Below are positions 29,129-38,963 of a stretch of DNA of 49,112 nucleotides, piece after piece. Made by a program: the position numbers and the translations under genes. The stretch covers positions 1 through 49,112 of the forward strand of contig JAMFRU010000123.1 in the NCBI GenBank assembly GCA_026224875.1, in the 5' to 3' direction. The DNA is from Acidocella sp. GTDB taxonomy: Bacteria; Pseudomonadota; Alphaproteobacteria; Acetobacterales; Acetobacteraceae. Positions within the stretch are counted from its first letter, which is position 1; every line of letters begins with the position of its first letter. A model generated the notes under the pieces. That model saw nothing but the letters and a program-made list of their open reading frames with translations, was not told the DNA's origin and searched no databases.

Positions 29129-29902
29129 ATGGTAAAAAACCTGGACGAACTGGCGCTCCTGCGCGTTTCGGGCAGACTGCTGGCGTCCGTCTTCGAGATG
29201 CTGGACGGGCAGGAACTCGCCGGCATGTCGACATTGCAGGTCAATGATCTGGTCGACCGCTACATCACCGTGGACCTTGCCGCCCGGCCGGCGAGCAAGG
29301 GGCAATATGGCTTCAAATATGTGCTGAATTGCTCGATCAATCATGTCGTCTGCCACGGCGTGCCCGATCCGGGTGCGATCATCGGTGACGGCGATATCAT
29401 CAACCTCGACATCACGCTCGAAAAGAACGGCTTTATCGCGGATTCGAGCAAAACCTACCTGGCCGGCAATGCGCCGTCCGCGGCCAGGCGGCTGGTGCGG
29501 GTCGCCCAGGAGGCGATGTGGCAAGGCATAAACCAGGTGCGGCCCGGCGCGCATCTTGGGGATATCGGCTTCGCGATCGAGCGGCATGCCAAAAGCAACG
29601 GCTACACGGTCGTGCGGGAGTATTGCGGGCATGGTATCGGCCGCGAGATGCACGAGGAACCGCGGGTACTCAATTTCGGGCGGCCGGGAACGGGTCTGAA
29701 ACTGCGTGAGGGCATGGTTTTCACCATCGAGCCGATGCTCAACCAGGGCACCCGACAGGTCTCGACCGAGAGCGACGGATGGACGGTCGTGACCAACGAC
29801 CGGAAGCTCTCCGCCCAATTCGAGCATACTGTCGCGGTCACGAGCAACGGCGTCGATGTTTTGACCCTGCGCCGTGACGAGACGCCGGTGTTGGGGCGCT
29901 GA
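29129..29902 (+). CDS. map: type I methionine aminopeptidase
   Basis: A 257-residue metalloprotease that removes initiator methionine. All metal ligands are visible: Asp in INLDITLEK and in ADSSKTY, His in CGHGIGREMH, Glu in TIEPML and Glu in FEHTVAV; the substrate His is in VVCHGVPDPG. It lies 29 bases after the ParD-like gene. A second ATG at 29112 starts only a seven-codon frame; the two ATGs sit in a near-repeat ATGGTAAAAACCT. Such a map next to a ParD-like gene is probably an accessory copy beside the housekeeping one. Confidence 0.93.
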   Translation: MVKNLDELALLRVSGRLLASVFEMLDGQELAGMSTLQVNDLVDRYITVDLAARPASKGQYGFKYVLNCSINHVVCHGVPDPGAIIGDGDIINLDITLEKNGFIADSSKTYLAGNAPSAARRLVRVAQEAMWQGINQVRPGAHLGDIGFAIERHAKSNGYTVVREYCGHGIGREMHEEPRVLNFGRPGTGLKLREGMVFTIEPMLNQGTRQVSTESDGWTVVTNDRKLSAQFEHTVAVTSNGVDVLTLRRDETPVLGR

Positions 29903-30298
29903 GCGTGATCATCTATATGCAGCCTTACTTGTCAGATAGTGCCATTTCGCTAGTCGTTGCGAAGCAAGGAAATGCGTCTTCCATGTAAATATGTGAGCAA
30001 TTTATATTTATTATCGCGACAACAAATTTTTGGCGTTTTGCAGCCGACAGACCGTAAAATTGCAACGATTGTGAGGGGGAGTTTTTCAAACTCAACCTTA
30101 AAATCCTGCTGAGCGTTGCAATCCAATCGATTGTCGCGGTCGTTGCCCGCTGCCCCAGCTTACCACAGGGATCCTCGGCCCGAAGCTGAAGAGGTGGTCT
30201 CTATCAACCACATAGGTAGTTTCCGAACCTATCCCTGTCGGTTTCCCGCCTTATATGTTTGCGAAGCCCTATGCGGGTTACTGTGTGGGGAATGTTGA
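29903..30298. other. intergenic region upstream of kaiC
   Basis: No convincing gene; a 60-codon open frame ending at the kaiC start has no ribosome binding site and no family resemblance. The first 200 bases are AT-rich (for example TTTATATTTATTATCG) and probably contain the kai promoter. A short hairpin GAGTTT-TTC-AAACTC lies at 30079-30093. No FNR-type palindrome is present. Confidence 0.5.
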
Positions 30299-32056
30299 AT
30301 GAGTTTGAAAGAAACCAAGGCCCTTGAGCCCCAGTTGAGCAAGGCGCCGACGGGGATTCCCGGCCTTGACGAGGTTTTGCTGGGTGGAATCCCAACAGGC
30401 CGGCCGACACTCATTTGCGGCTCCGCCGGCTGTGGCAAGACATTGCTGGGCATGACCTTCCTGGTGAACGGCGCGACGCAGTTCGGGGAGCCAGGCATTT
30501 TTGTCAGCTTCGAGGAGACAAGTCAGGATCTGGCGGATAACGTCGCCTCACTGGGGTTTGACGTGGCTGGACTGATCGCCGCGAAAAAACTGGCAATCGA
30601 CCATATTCGCATAGAACGCAGCGAGTTTGAGGAAGCCGGCGATTACGACCTGGAGGGTCTGTTTGTCCGCCTTGGCTATGCCATTGACCAGATCGGCGCA
30701 AAACGCGTCGTTCTCGACACGATCGAGGCGCTATTCTCGAACCTGGCAAACGAGACGATCCTGCGCTCGGAGTTGCGCCGTCTCTTCGGCTGGCTCAAGG
30801 AGCGCGGTCTCACCACAATCATTACCGGCGAGCGGGGGCAGGGTACGCTCACGCGGAACGGGATCGAAGAGTATGTCTCCGACTGCGTCATCCTCCTGGA
30901 TAATCGCGTCGAGGATCAGGTCACCACGCGGCGGCTGCGCATCGTCAAATATCGCGGCTCGGCACACGGCACCAACGAGTATCCGTTTCTCATGGATGAC
31001 CAAGGCATCACGGTCGTGCCGCTGTCTTCCGCCGGCCTCGATCATCGTGTCTCGGACGACGTCGTCTCGACCGGTGTTCCAGGCCTCGACGCCATGCTGG
31101 GGCCTGGCGGCATCTATCGCGGATCGAGTGTGCTGATCTCCGGCGTTGCCGGATCGGGCAAGACCATCCTCAGCGCATCCTTTGTCGCGGCGGCCTGCGC
31201 ACGCGGCGAGCGCTGCATGTTTTTCAGCGCCGAAGAGTCTGCCGAGCAGCTTATACGCAATGTTGGATCGGCCGGCATTGCACTGCGGCCGTATCTCGAG
31301 TCAGGCCTGCTGCGCTTTGAGACGAAGCGCCCGACGTCCTTCGGCTTCGAGATGCATCTCGCTCATATGCAACGCGAGTTGGACAGGTTTCAGCCCACGG
31401 TCGTCATCGTTGACCCCGTAACGGGTTTTCGCGGGCCCGATAGCGAGGTGCATGCCCTTCTGCTCCGCATGTTGGACATGTTGAAGGTACGAGGCATCAC
31501 CACATTCTTCACCAGCCTTACCAGCTCCTCGGACCGGCTGGCGCAAAATGATTTCGGCCTGTCGTCGCTCATGGATAGCTGGATTTTTCTGGTCGATATT
31601 GAAAGCAATGGCGAGCGCAACCGTGGCCTTTATGTGCTCAAATCGCGCGGCATGAGCCACTCGAACCAAATCCGTGAATATCTATTGACCAACAGCGGCG
31701 TTACACTTGTCGAGGCGTATCTTGGCGCGTCCGGGGTACTGACAGGTTCGGCGCGTCTGGCCATGGAAGCGCAGGGGAGGGTCGAATCTCAACGGCAGCT
31801 GGAGGATATCGCGCGCCGCCGCCGCGAGATTGAGAGCCAGCGCGCTGCAACGGAACGTCAAATCGCCGAGCTGCATGCACAGATCAAGGCGCAGGACGTG
31901 GAGATCGCGGGACTCGCCTCACGGGAAGAACGGCGGGAGACGGTGTTCGAATCAGACCGGGCTGCCATGGGTGCCAGCCGTGGTGTGCATGCAAACGGTG
32001 CGGACAAAACCCTCGCCGTAATCCAGAAATCGCCTGATCCCCACATAAGCGTATGA
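30299..32056 (+). CDS. kaiC: KaiC-type circadian clock ATPase
   Basis: 585 residues with two RecA-like domains. CI has Walker A GSAGCGKT (41-48) and catalytic glutamates in SFEETSQDL (72-73). CII has GVAGSGKT (282-289) and SAEESAEQL (312-313). The autophosphorylation pair (Ser431/Thr432 of Synechococcus) corresponds to Ser422-Ser423 in [10 protein letters not shown] ~100-residue C-terminal extension is strongly charged and coiled-coil-like (residues ~490-545), longer than in cyanobacterial KaiC (519 residues). In bacteria without kaiA such proteins act as timers or stress regulators. First gene of the kaiC-kaiB-kaiB-kinase operon. Confidence 0.95.
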   Translation: MSLKETKALEPQLSKAPTGIPGLDEVLLGGIPTGRPTLICGSAGCGKTLLGMTFLVNGATQFGEPGIFVSFEETSQDLADNVASLGFDVAGLIAAKKLAIDHIRIERSEFEEAGDYDLEGLFVRLGYAIDQIGAKRVVLDTIEALFSNLANETILRSELRRLFGWLKERGLTTIITGERGQGTLTRNGIEEYVSDCVILLDNRVEDQVTTRRLRIVKYRGSAHGTNEYPFLMDDQGITVVPLSSAGLDHRVSDDVVSTGVPGLDAMLGPGGIYRGSSVLISGVAGSGKTILSASFVAAACARGERCMFFSAEESAEQLIRNVGSAGIALRPYLESGLLRFETKRPTSFGFEMHLAHMQRELDRFQPTVVIVDPVTGFRGPDSEVHALLLRMLDMLKVRGITTFFTSLTSSSDRLAQNDFGLSSLMDSWIFLVDIESNGERNRGLYVLKSRGMSHSNQIREYLLTNSGVTLVEAYLGASGVLTGSARLAMEAQGRVESQRQLEDIARRRREIESQRAATERQIAELHAQIKAQDVEIAGLASREERRETVFESDRAAMGASRGVHANGADKTLAVIQKSPDPHISV

Positions 32057-32066
32057 GGATGCGATA

Positions 32067-32354
32067 ATGGACGGCCACTATAACCTCCGACTCTACGTGG
32101 CGGGGCAAACACCGAAATCGCTGGTTGCCATCGCCAATCTCAAAAACCTCTGCGAGACACATCTCGCAGGACGCCATTCCGTCGAGATTATCGACCTCAT
32201 CCGCCAGCCACATCTGGCGAGCATGGACCATATCTTTGCACTGCCAACCTTGGTGCGCCGCTTGCCGGAGCCGCTCAAGCGGATCATTGGCGATCTATCG
32301 AGGACGGAGCGTGTCTTGCGTGGGCTGGACATCGAAGCCAGGTGCCCTTCGTGA
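32067..32354 (+). CDS. kaiB: KaiB-like protein 1
   Basis: 95 residues with the thioredoxin-like KaiB fold: [19 protein letters not shown] at the N-terminus and [19 protein letters not shown] at the C-terminus, both close to cyanobacterial KaiB as I recall it. KaiB binds the CI ring of KaiC and drives the dephosphorylation phase. It follows kaiC by ten bases, and its stop overlaps the start of the second kaiB gene. Confidence 0.93.
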   Translation: MDGHYNLRLYVAGQTPKSLVAIANLKNLCETHLAGRHSVEIIDLIRQPHLASMDHIFALPTLVRRLPEPLKRIIGDLSRTERVLRGLDIEARCPS

Positions 32355-32674
32355 CGGATTCCGGTTCTCAGCCTGTTGCGAATGCCGAGCACTACGTGTT
32401 GCGCCTCTATGTCACAGGCAGCACGAAGCGGTCCGCACGCGCGATCGAGACAACAAGGCAAATCTGCGACACCCATCTCAAAGGCAGGCATGATCTCGTG
32501 GTGGTCGATCTCTATGAGCATCCGGAAGCGGCGGCCCGGGAGCAGATCATTGCGTCACCGACTCTGGTCAGGCTTCTGCCTGATCCGCTCCGCCGCATCA
32601 TCGGCGATCTCTCGGACCGTCAGCGGGTGCTGGCCAGCCTTGGTATAACCACGCCAGTGCCGGAGGCACCATGA
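32351..32674 (+). CDS. KaiB-like protein 2
   Basis: About 107 residues from a GTG that overlaps the previous stop (GTGA); a GTG three codons upstream is possible. Core motifs are [17 protein letters not shown] and [19 protein letters not shown]. It is diverged from its neighbour mainly in the middle ([13 protein letters not shown]), so the two copies are not a recent duplication and may bind KaiC differently. Its stop overlaps the kinase start by ATGA. Confidence 0.92.
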   Translation: MTDSGSQPVANAEHYVLRLYVTGSTKRSARAIETTRQICDTHLKGRHDLVVVDLYEHPEAAAREQIIASPTLVRLLPDPLRRIIGDLSDRQRVLASLGITTPVPEAP

Positions 32675-34422
32675 GCATGCCGCCTGCATCTGTAGGTGTA
32701 CTTGCCCCGCCCCATTCTCAACAAGACGAGATCGACGAGTTGAGAGGACGGTTGGCGGAGGCTGAGGAAACGCTTCTGGCAATCCGGCAAGGCGAGGTAG
32801 ATGCAGTCATCGTCAAAACTGCTGCCGGCGCTCAGGTTTATACGCTTCTCAATGCAGACCGCCCCTACCGGAACATCGTCGAGCGTATGCAGGAGGGTGC
32901 GCTCACATTAGCGCTGGACGGAACTATCCTCTACGCAAATCAACGTCTCGCATCGTTCCTGGGCCTCGCATTGCCGGATATCGTCGGGCAGAAATTCGGG
33001 CAATTCATCACCACGGATGACCGGGCGCTGTTCGAGCAGCTTCTGGCGGAGGCGGGGCATGGCGGCGGTAGAGGTGAGCTTTCGCTGCACCCGCTGGGTG
33101 GCGAACCCGTTCCGGTTTATCTCTCCGTGGTCGATCTTCAAGATGAGGACCAGCGGATCATCTCGGGCATTGTTACCGATCTGCGTTGGCAGAAACAACG
33201 GATGCAGGAACTGGCCAAGGCCAATGCATTATTGATCGACGCGATGGCGCAAAGAGAGCAGGCCGAGACAATGCTGCGCCAGGCGCAAAAGATGGAAGCC
33301 GTGGGTCAGCTGACTGCCGGAATAGCCCATGACTTCAACAACCTTCTGATGGTGATTAGCGGAAATCTGGAATTATTTGAGACACGCGTGAAGGATGAAT
33401 GGCTGAAACAGCGCGTTGAAGCGGGCCTACGCGCTGTCGAGCGAGGCTCGCGCTTGACACAGCAACTCCTCGCTTTTGCGCGTGTCCAGAATCTTCAACC
33501 TCATTCTGTTTCAGTGAATGCATTGCTGCGCGATATAGAGCCACTTTTGCGTAGCTCTGTCGGCGATGGGATCAGGCTCAAGCTCGTGCTGGGCGAGGGT
33601 CTGTCCCAATGTCTGGTCGATGTCAGCGAACTGCAAGCCGCGATCCTCAACCTGACCGCAAATGCCAAGGATGCAATGCCTGGCGGTGGATCTCTCACGA
33701 TTACGACCGCGGAAACGGAGCTTGATGCCCAGCCGGATGGCGGGACGGAGTCGATGCATGGCGGCCGTTATTTGTCGATCGCAGTAACCGATACCGGCCA
33801 TGGCATGCCATCAGAGATACGTGAACGCGCTTTCGACCCGTTCTTCACCACGAAGGATGTGGGCAGGGGAACGGGTCTCGGTCTCAGCCGCGTCTACGGC
33901 TTCATGCGCCAATCGGGTGGTCTTGTGACAATCGAAAGCGTCCCCGGCGTGGGCACAACGGTCCGGCTGTATCTTCCCTGGACCGAAACGTTTATGGTGG
34001 TGCAGGAGCCGGAAACCGCCGTTCAGCTTCCCCAGAGCGTGTTGCAAACGCGCCGGGTTCTGGTTGTCGAGGATGATCACAACCTGCGGACGCTTGTGGT
34101 CGAGGTACTGAAATCTCTTGGCTATGCCGTCATCGCCGCTGAGAGCGGACCTGCGGCCTTAAGCCTGTTGGACAGTGGCACAGAGATCGATGTGGTTTTC
34201 AGCGACGTGCTCATGCCTGACGGGATGTCCGGATTTCAGCTTGCGGACGAGATACAGCGCCGGCTGCCACGCCTGGCAATCGTGCTGACATCAGGCATGA
34301 GCGGAATCCCCAGTGCTGCAGAGAAGGCGATGAAAAATTTACAGATCCTCCGCAAGCCGTACAAATTTGACGCCCTCTCGGAGGCTATGGAAGCAGCACT
34401 TGCGGCGGTTTGTTGGCGTTAA
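32671..34422 (+). CDS. PAS hybrid histidine kinase of the kai operon
   Basis: 583 residues. A short N-terminal coiled coil ([19 protein letters not shown]) leads into a PAS domain (~66-175), HisKA ([12 protein letters not shown]220), HATPase_c ([16 protein letters not shown]) and a receiver (VLVVEDD, D512 in FSDVLMPDG). It has no membrane segment, so it should sense a cytoplasmic signal. Its ATG overlaps the second kaiB gene, so it is translated with the clock proteins; an output kinase reading KaiC state is the simplest idea, similar in concept to SasA, but this is inference. Confidence 0.93.
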   Translation: MSMPPASVGVLAPPHSQQDEIDELRGRLAEAEETLLAIRQGEVDAVIVKTAAGAQVYTLLNADRPYRNIVERMQEGALTLALDGTILYANQRLASFLGLALPDIVGQKFGQFITTDDRALFEQLLAEAGHGGGRGELSLHPLGGEPVPVYLSVVDLQDEDQRIISGIVTDLRWQKQRMQELAKANALLIDAMAQREQAETMLRQAQKMEAVGQLTAGIAHDFNNLLMVISGNLELFETRVKDEWLKQRVEAGLRAVERGSRLTQQLLAFARVQNLQPHSVSVNALLRDIEPLLRSSVGDGIRLKLVLGEGLSQCLVDVSELQAAILNLTANAKDAMPGGGSLTITTAETELDAQPDGGTESMHGGRYLSIAVTDTGHGMPSEIRERAFDPFFTTKDVGRGTGLGLSRVYGFMRQSGGLVTIESVPGVGTTVRLYLPWTETFMVVQEPETAVQLPQSVLQTRRVLVVEDDHNLRTLVVEVLKSLGYAVIAAESGPAALSLLDSGTEIDVVFSDVLMPDGMSGFQLADEIQRRLPRLAIVLTSGMSGIPSAAEKAMKNLQILRKPYKFDALSEAMEAALAAVCWR

Positions 34423-34479
34423 ATCAAAGTAGCCATAGAGACGAACGGTAACGTCCATTTTGTGCGATCGGAGATACGG

Positions 34480-37400
34480 TTATACTGTTCTGGCGCTGTC
34501 GGCTGTCATAGCCAGGCGGGCCAAAGCGGGGATCGACCGGGTGCCCGTTTTCGCCATGATCGAGGCGCGGTGGTTTTCCACCGTCCGTTGGCTGATGCCA
34601 AGGTCATGAGCAATATTTTTGCTGGGTTCGCCCACCAGAACGCGATCCATGATCTCACGTTGCCGGCTGGTTAGCAGCGCGATTTTTGCCATTGCAGCGG
34701 CAATGCGCTCATCCGGCGGTCTTGTGCTGTGGCCATTTTTCAGCGCGCGCGCAACGCAGCTGCGCAGTTCCTCCACACCGGCGGGCTTTTCAATGAAATC
34801 GATGACACCGGCCTGCATCGCGCGGACTGCCATTTTTACATCGCCCTGGCCGGTAATCATAATCGCTGGCAAATGCCGTCCGGCGGCTGTGAGTGCTGCC
34901 AGCAGTTCGAAGCCGCTCATACCGGGCAAATGTGCATCAAGCAGCAGGCAGGCATTCGTATCGCTTTCAGCCGCCTTTAAAAAGCTCTCGCAATCGCCGA
35001 AATACCCCACGCGGTAGCCCTCGGCTTCAAAAACCTCTCCCAGCAGTGAACGCACGGTTACGTCGTCATCCACGATAAAGACTGTGCCAGATTCAGCAAA
35101 ATCAGATTCTGTAAAGCCAGATTCAGCAAAGCCAGATTCGGTAAAGATTGTACCAGTTTCGGCTGCGGCAGGTTGTGCCAGCAGAGTCTGAATTGCGGAT
35201 GTCAGCTCGGAGAGCTTCATCGGCTTGTTCAACTGAAGGCAGCCATTCTCTGCAATATCGCGAAGCGTTGCGCTACTGATATCGCCCGTGATGATGATCG
35301 CGGGCAGCGCGGTTTTGTATTGCGCGCGCAATAGGCCGACCAGCGCCACGCCATTCGTTTGGCCAGGTAAATTGTAATCGGTGAGGATCAAAGCGGGCTG
35401 AATCTCGGTGGCGGCCAGGCTGAGTGCCTTGGTGCCGTCGGCCGCGGTTAGAACATGGTACCCTTCCCCGGCGAGGAAGGTTTGCAGCAATTGCCTGATG
35501 TCTGGATCGTCCTCGATGACAAGAATATTTCCCGCAAAGTGGGATGGTGCGGCACTAGGTGGTGCGATGGCAAGAGCAGGGCTTGGCTGATCTCTGGCCT
35601 GCGTTATTGGGACCTCAATCGAAAACACCGAACCCCGGCCGGGCCAGGAGCGCACCCGCACCTGATGCTTCAGCAGTTCGCCGAGCCGCTGAACGATTGA
35701 AAGCCCGAGCCCGAGGCCCCGGCTGCGCTCGCGCGCAACATTGTCGATCTGCCGGTACTCTTCGAAAATCTCCTGCAATTGCGCGGTTGGAATACCAATG
35801 CCGGAATCCCAGATCTCGATACGCAGTGTTGCGCCATGGCGACGGCAGCCAAGCAGTACGCCGCCCTGCGGGGTATATTTCAAGGCATTGGCGAGCAGGT
35901 TGCGCAGCATCTGCTCGAGTAACCGCGCATCTGCGTATATGTGTGAGCCGCATGGTGCCACCCGCAGCTTCAAGCCTTGCGCGGTCGCGGTATAGAAAAA
36001 TTCGCGCCCGAGTTTGGTCAGCAGTTCCTGGACCGGAACGCTTTCCGGCATTGGCTGCACGATACCGGCATCGATCTGGTTAATATCCAGCAGCGCGTTC
36101 AACATCCCGGCCATGCTGTCGACTGTCTGATCGAGCCGCGTCATGAGCTCACCCTGTGGGCTGTCATGCACCGATTTGGCGAGCAAGGCGCTGATCAGGG
36201 TCAAGGCCTGCAACGGCTGGCGGAGGTCATGGCTGGCCGCCGCCAGAAAGCGGGTTTTCGCGAGATTCGCACGCTCGGATTCATGCTGTGCCGCCTCCAA
36301 CGCGGCGCGGATGACCTTGCGCTCGGTGATATCGGCAAAGGTGATCACAACGCCGGCGGTGGTGCCCTCATGCGTACGGTAGGGCTGGATGCGGCGCTGG
36401 AACCAGACGCCATCCTCCGCCTGTACCTCGGCCTCGACCGATTGGGAGTTCAGTAGCACCCCCCGGGCATCAGCGAGCAGCGCCGGATCTTGGACACGGG
36501 CGCGGAAATCAGCGAGCGGGCGGCCGACATCGCCGGGCATGACGGTGAACATGGCTGTCGCGGCGGGGGTAAAGAAGCGAATTTTCAGGCCGGTATCGAG
36601 AAACAGCGTTGCTACATCACTGCTGTTCAGCACGTTTTCCAAATCGCTCAACGTGGTGCGGCTGCGCTCCAGCGTTTCCTGCAACTGGCTGTTAAGCGCG
36701 GTAAGCTCCTCGTTCAGCGATTGCAGCTCTTCCTTGGAGGTTAGCAGCTCCTCATTGGTCGATTGATATTCCTCATTGACCGAGAGCGCTTCTTCGTTGA
36801 GCGCGCCTTGCTCATCGCTCGCGATTTCCAGGCTCCTAAGGGCGAGCCGCAAATCGGCTCGCACGGTCTCCAGTTCCTGCTCAAGGGTTGTGACCTGCTC
36901 GATTGCCTGCGGCTTACCCTTTTTGACAGCGATCTGCGTCTGTCTCGCCTGCGTGAGGAAAAACAGCATAAATTTATCAGGATCTGCCGGAACCGGCTGA
37001 ATATCGATATCAAATCGCAAATTTTCGTCGCGGAGCATCATGCGCCCGCCCGGCACGCTGGCGGGTTTTTGCGTGGCGCTCACCTCGCCAATCGCGGCTT
37101 TTACCCGCGCGCGCAGGGCCGGTGCGAGGAGTGTCAGCAGGTCATGGGTCGGGTAGCCGGCGGCAAGCTGCAGAAAGCTGCCAATCGGCCCGGAGGTGTA
37201 TAGACATTCCAGCCGCCTGTTGACCATGACGGCGGCCGGCGCGTAGCGCTCCAGCACCAGCTTGCGGTATAATTCCGCGATATCCGGCCCACGCACCGCT
37301 GCGGATGGCCCGGGTCGCGTCAGGCGGCTGGGATCGCCGGCCGGGCGGAAAGCAAAATGCCTCGCAGGGCCCTGACTGGTTTTGCGGTACAGCCGTGCCG

Positions 37401-38829
37401 GTTTGGAGAGGACAGCAAAGCGGCCATCCGGCGGGCCAATCGTCTCCGCCGCGCCCAGGAGCAAAAGCCCACCGGCGCGTAGGGAGAAATGAAACACCTC
37501 GATGATTTTCGCCTGCGCCTCGGGTCTGAGGTAGATCATCAGATTACGGCAGGAGATCATATTGAGTTTGGAGAAGGGCGGGTCGGCCAGCACATCCTGC
37601 ACGGTGAAAACGATGCTGGCGCGCAAGCTCGGCGCAACCCGGTAGCCATGCTCCTCGCGAATGAAAAACCGTTCCAGCCGGGCCGCCGAGACCTGGGCTG
37701 CGATGCTGAGCGGATACACACCCCCGCGCGCCGTGGTGACCGCCTGCGCATCCGCATCCGAGGCGAAAATCTGCAATTTTATATCCGTGCCCGCGGCCTT
37801 GATGGCTTCGCAGAACAGCATGGCCAGCGTGTAGGTTTCCTCACCCGTGCTGCAACCCGCCACCCATAGCCGGAGCGGATTACCCTCTGCCTGCGCCACC
37901 ATCTCCGCGATGGTGTTTTCGGCCAGGAGATCAAAAGTTTTAGGGTCGCGGAAAAAACTCGTAACATTGATCAGGAGATCATCCGCCAGCGCGGTTGCCT
38001 CCTCGCTATTGGATTTTAGCAATGCCAGGTAACCGGCCGTGTCGCCGGGTGAAAGTCCGGACAGGCCGATGCGCCGGGCAATGCGGCGCTCCAGCGTGCC
38101 GGGCTTGTAAAGGGTAAAATCATGTAGCTTACTCGATTTTAGAAGACCGATGATCTCCTTGATATCGTCCTTCACAGGTGCCGCGAAGGGCTGCGCGTAG
38201 GATTGGTTGTGGTGCGCGAGTGCCGCGGCAATGCCCGCCACCGGCACTACGAGATCAACCATGCCTGTGGCAATCGCGCTGCGCGGCATGCCGTCATAGC
38301 CCGCTTCCGCCGGGTCCTGCGCTATCACCAGCCCGCCAGCCGCCTTGACCGCGGCGAGGCCGATGGCACCATCGGCGCCACTGCCGGAAAGGACGATGCA
38401 AACCGCCCGTTTTCCCGCGGCATTGGCCAGGGATTTCAGAAAAAAATCGAAGGGCAGCCGCGCGCCATGGCGCGCCAGCGGCGCGGAGAGTTTGAGCCTA
38501 CGTCCTTCGAGTGCCAGATAGGCGCCGGGCGGGATGACGTAGATATGATCAGCCTCGACCGCCATGCCGTCCGCCGCCTGGAGCACCGGCATTGCCGTGG
38601 CGCTGCCAAGCAACTCCACCATCAGGCTCTCATGTGTTGGGTCGAGGTGCTGCACCAGAATGAAGGCCATTCCCGTTGCGGCGGGTAAGGCCTCGAGAAG
38701 AAGCTGGCATGCTTCCAGCCCGCCGGCGGAGGCGCCAACGCCGACAACGCAGATTTCCCCGACCAAAAGCGTTGGCGCCGGCGAAGCGCGGGATCGTTGC
38801 CTGCGCACAGGCGGATCGCGTTCTGGCAT
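34480..38829 (-). CDS. giant CheB-CheR-PAS hybrid histidine kinase with two receivers and a LuxR-type DNA-binding end
   Basis: 1449 residues; AGAGGA at 7 bases selects this ATG over an upstream GTG. Order: CheB methylesterase (~26-205; Ser34 in GASAGG, His61, Asp153), CheR methyltransferase (~220-490; NVTSFFRD, GCSTGEETYTLA), PAS-like region (~515-640), coiled coil rich in NEELxS repeats (~640-725), PAS (~730-845), HisKA (ASHDLRQPL, H867), HATPase_c (~970-1080), receiver 1 (D1151), a repeat linker (~1228-1250), receiver 2 (D1298, FixJ-like) and LuxR/FixJ helix-turn-helix (SRQREIMDRVLVGEPSKNIA). Chemotaxis-type enzymes, kinase and a transcription factor are thus in one chain. It is convergent with the kai operon kinase; a link is inferred from position only. 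Confidence 0.93.
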   Translation of the reverse strand: MPERDPPVRRQRSRASPAPTLLVGEICVVGVGASAGGLEACQLLLEALPAATGMAFILVQHLDPTHESLMVELLGSATAMPVLQAADGMAVEADHIYVIPPGAYLALEGRRLKLSAPLARHGARLPFDFFLKSLANAAGKRAVCIVLSGSGADGAIGLAAVKAAGGLVIAQDPAEAGYDGMPRSAIATGMVDLVVPVAGIAAALAHHNQSYAQPFAAPVKDDIKEIIGLLKSSKLHDFTLYKPGTLERRIARRIGLSGLSPGDTAGYLALLKSNSEEATALADDLLINVTSFFRDPKTFDLLAENTIAEMVAQAEGNPLRLWVAGCSTGEETYTLAMLFCEAIKAAGTDIKLQIFASDADAQAVTTARGGVYPLSIAAQVSAARLERFFIREEHGYRVAPSLRASIVFTVQDVLADPPFSKLNMISCRNLMIYLRPEAQAKIIEVFHFSLRAGGLLLLGAAETIGPPDGRFAVLSKPARLYRKTSQGPARHFAFRPAGDPSRLTRPGPSAAVRGPDIAELYRKLVLERYAPAAVMVNRRLECLYTSGPIGSFLQLAAGYPTHDLLTLLAPALRARVKAAIGEVSATQKPASVPGGRMMLRDENLRFDIDIQPVPADPDKFMLFFLTQARQTQIAVKKGKPQAIEQVTTLEQELETVRADLRLALRSLEIASDEQGALNEEALSVNEEYQSTNEELLTSKEELQSLNEELTALNSQLQETLERSRTTLSDLENVLNSSDVATLFLDTGLKIRFFTPAATAMFTVMPGDVGRPLADFRARVQDPALLADARGVLLNSQSVEAEVQAEDGVWFQRRIQPYRTHEGTTAGVVITFADITERKVIRAALEAAQHESERANLAKTRFLAAASHDLRQPLQALTLISALLAKSVHDSPQGELMTRLDQTVDSMAGMLNALLDINQIDAGIVQPMPESVPVQELLTKLGREFFYTATAQGLKLRVAPCGSHIYADARLLEQMLRNLLANALKYTPQGGVLLGCRRHGATLRIEIWDSGIGIPTAQLQEIFEEYRQIDNVARERSRGLGLGLSIVQRLGELLKHQVRVRSWPGRGSVFSIEVPITQARDQPSPALAIAPPSAAPSHFAGNILVIEDDPDIRQLLQTFLAGEGYHVLTAADGTKALSLAATEIQPALILTDYNLPGQTNGVALVGLLRAQYKTALPAIIITGDISSATLRDIAENGCLQLNKPMKLSELTSAIQTLLAQPAAAETGTIFTESGFAESGFTESDFAESGTVFIVDDDVTVRSLLGEVFEAEGYRVGYFGDCESFLKAAESDTNACLLLDAHLPGMSGFELLAALTAAGRHLPAIMITGQGDVKMAVRAMQAGVIDFIEKPAGVEELRSCVARALKNGHSTRPPDERIAAAMAKIALLTSRQREIMDRVLVGEPSKNIAHDLGISQRTVENHRASIMAKTGTRSIPALARLAMTADSARTV
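35089..35148. repeat. four 15-bp tandem repeats in a receiver-receiver linker
   Basis: Units at 35089, 35104, 35119 and 35134 share the pattern AGATTCNGNAAANNN and encode (F-A/T-E-S-G/D) repeats, FTESGFAESGFTESDFAESG, in the linker between the two receiver domains of the giant kinase. In-frame length changes are expected by slippage. Confidence 0.88.
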
Positions 38830-38963
38830 ATCCGTATCCTCTGGGGGATGCAGTCCACCAATCCAAAGGGTTAACACAAACCAAGCGTGATGTCCATGAA
38901 GCGCAATTCGAAAACGGAGATCGGTGCCGTATTGGTCACGGCCCTGGAACCCTCAGCGAACTC

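Noticed and set aside
30116-30298. 60-codon frame just before kaiC
   Set aside because: No ribosome binding site, no motif, and unusual Cys-rich end; more likely the kai promoter region.
35089-35148. Regularly spaced short repeats as a possible CRISPR array
   Set aside because: Units are adjacent without spacers, encode in-frame protein repeats, and no cas gene is present.
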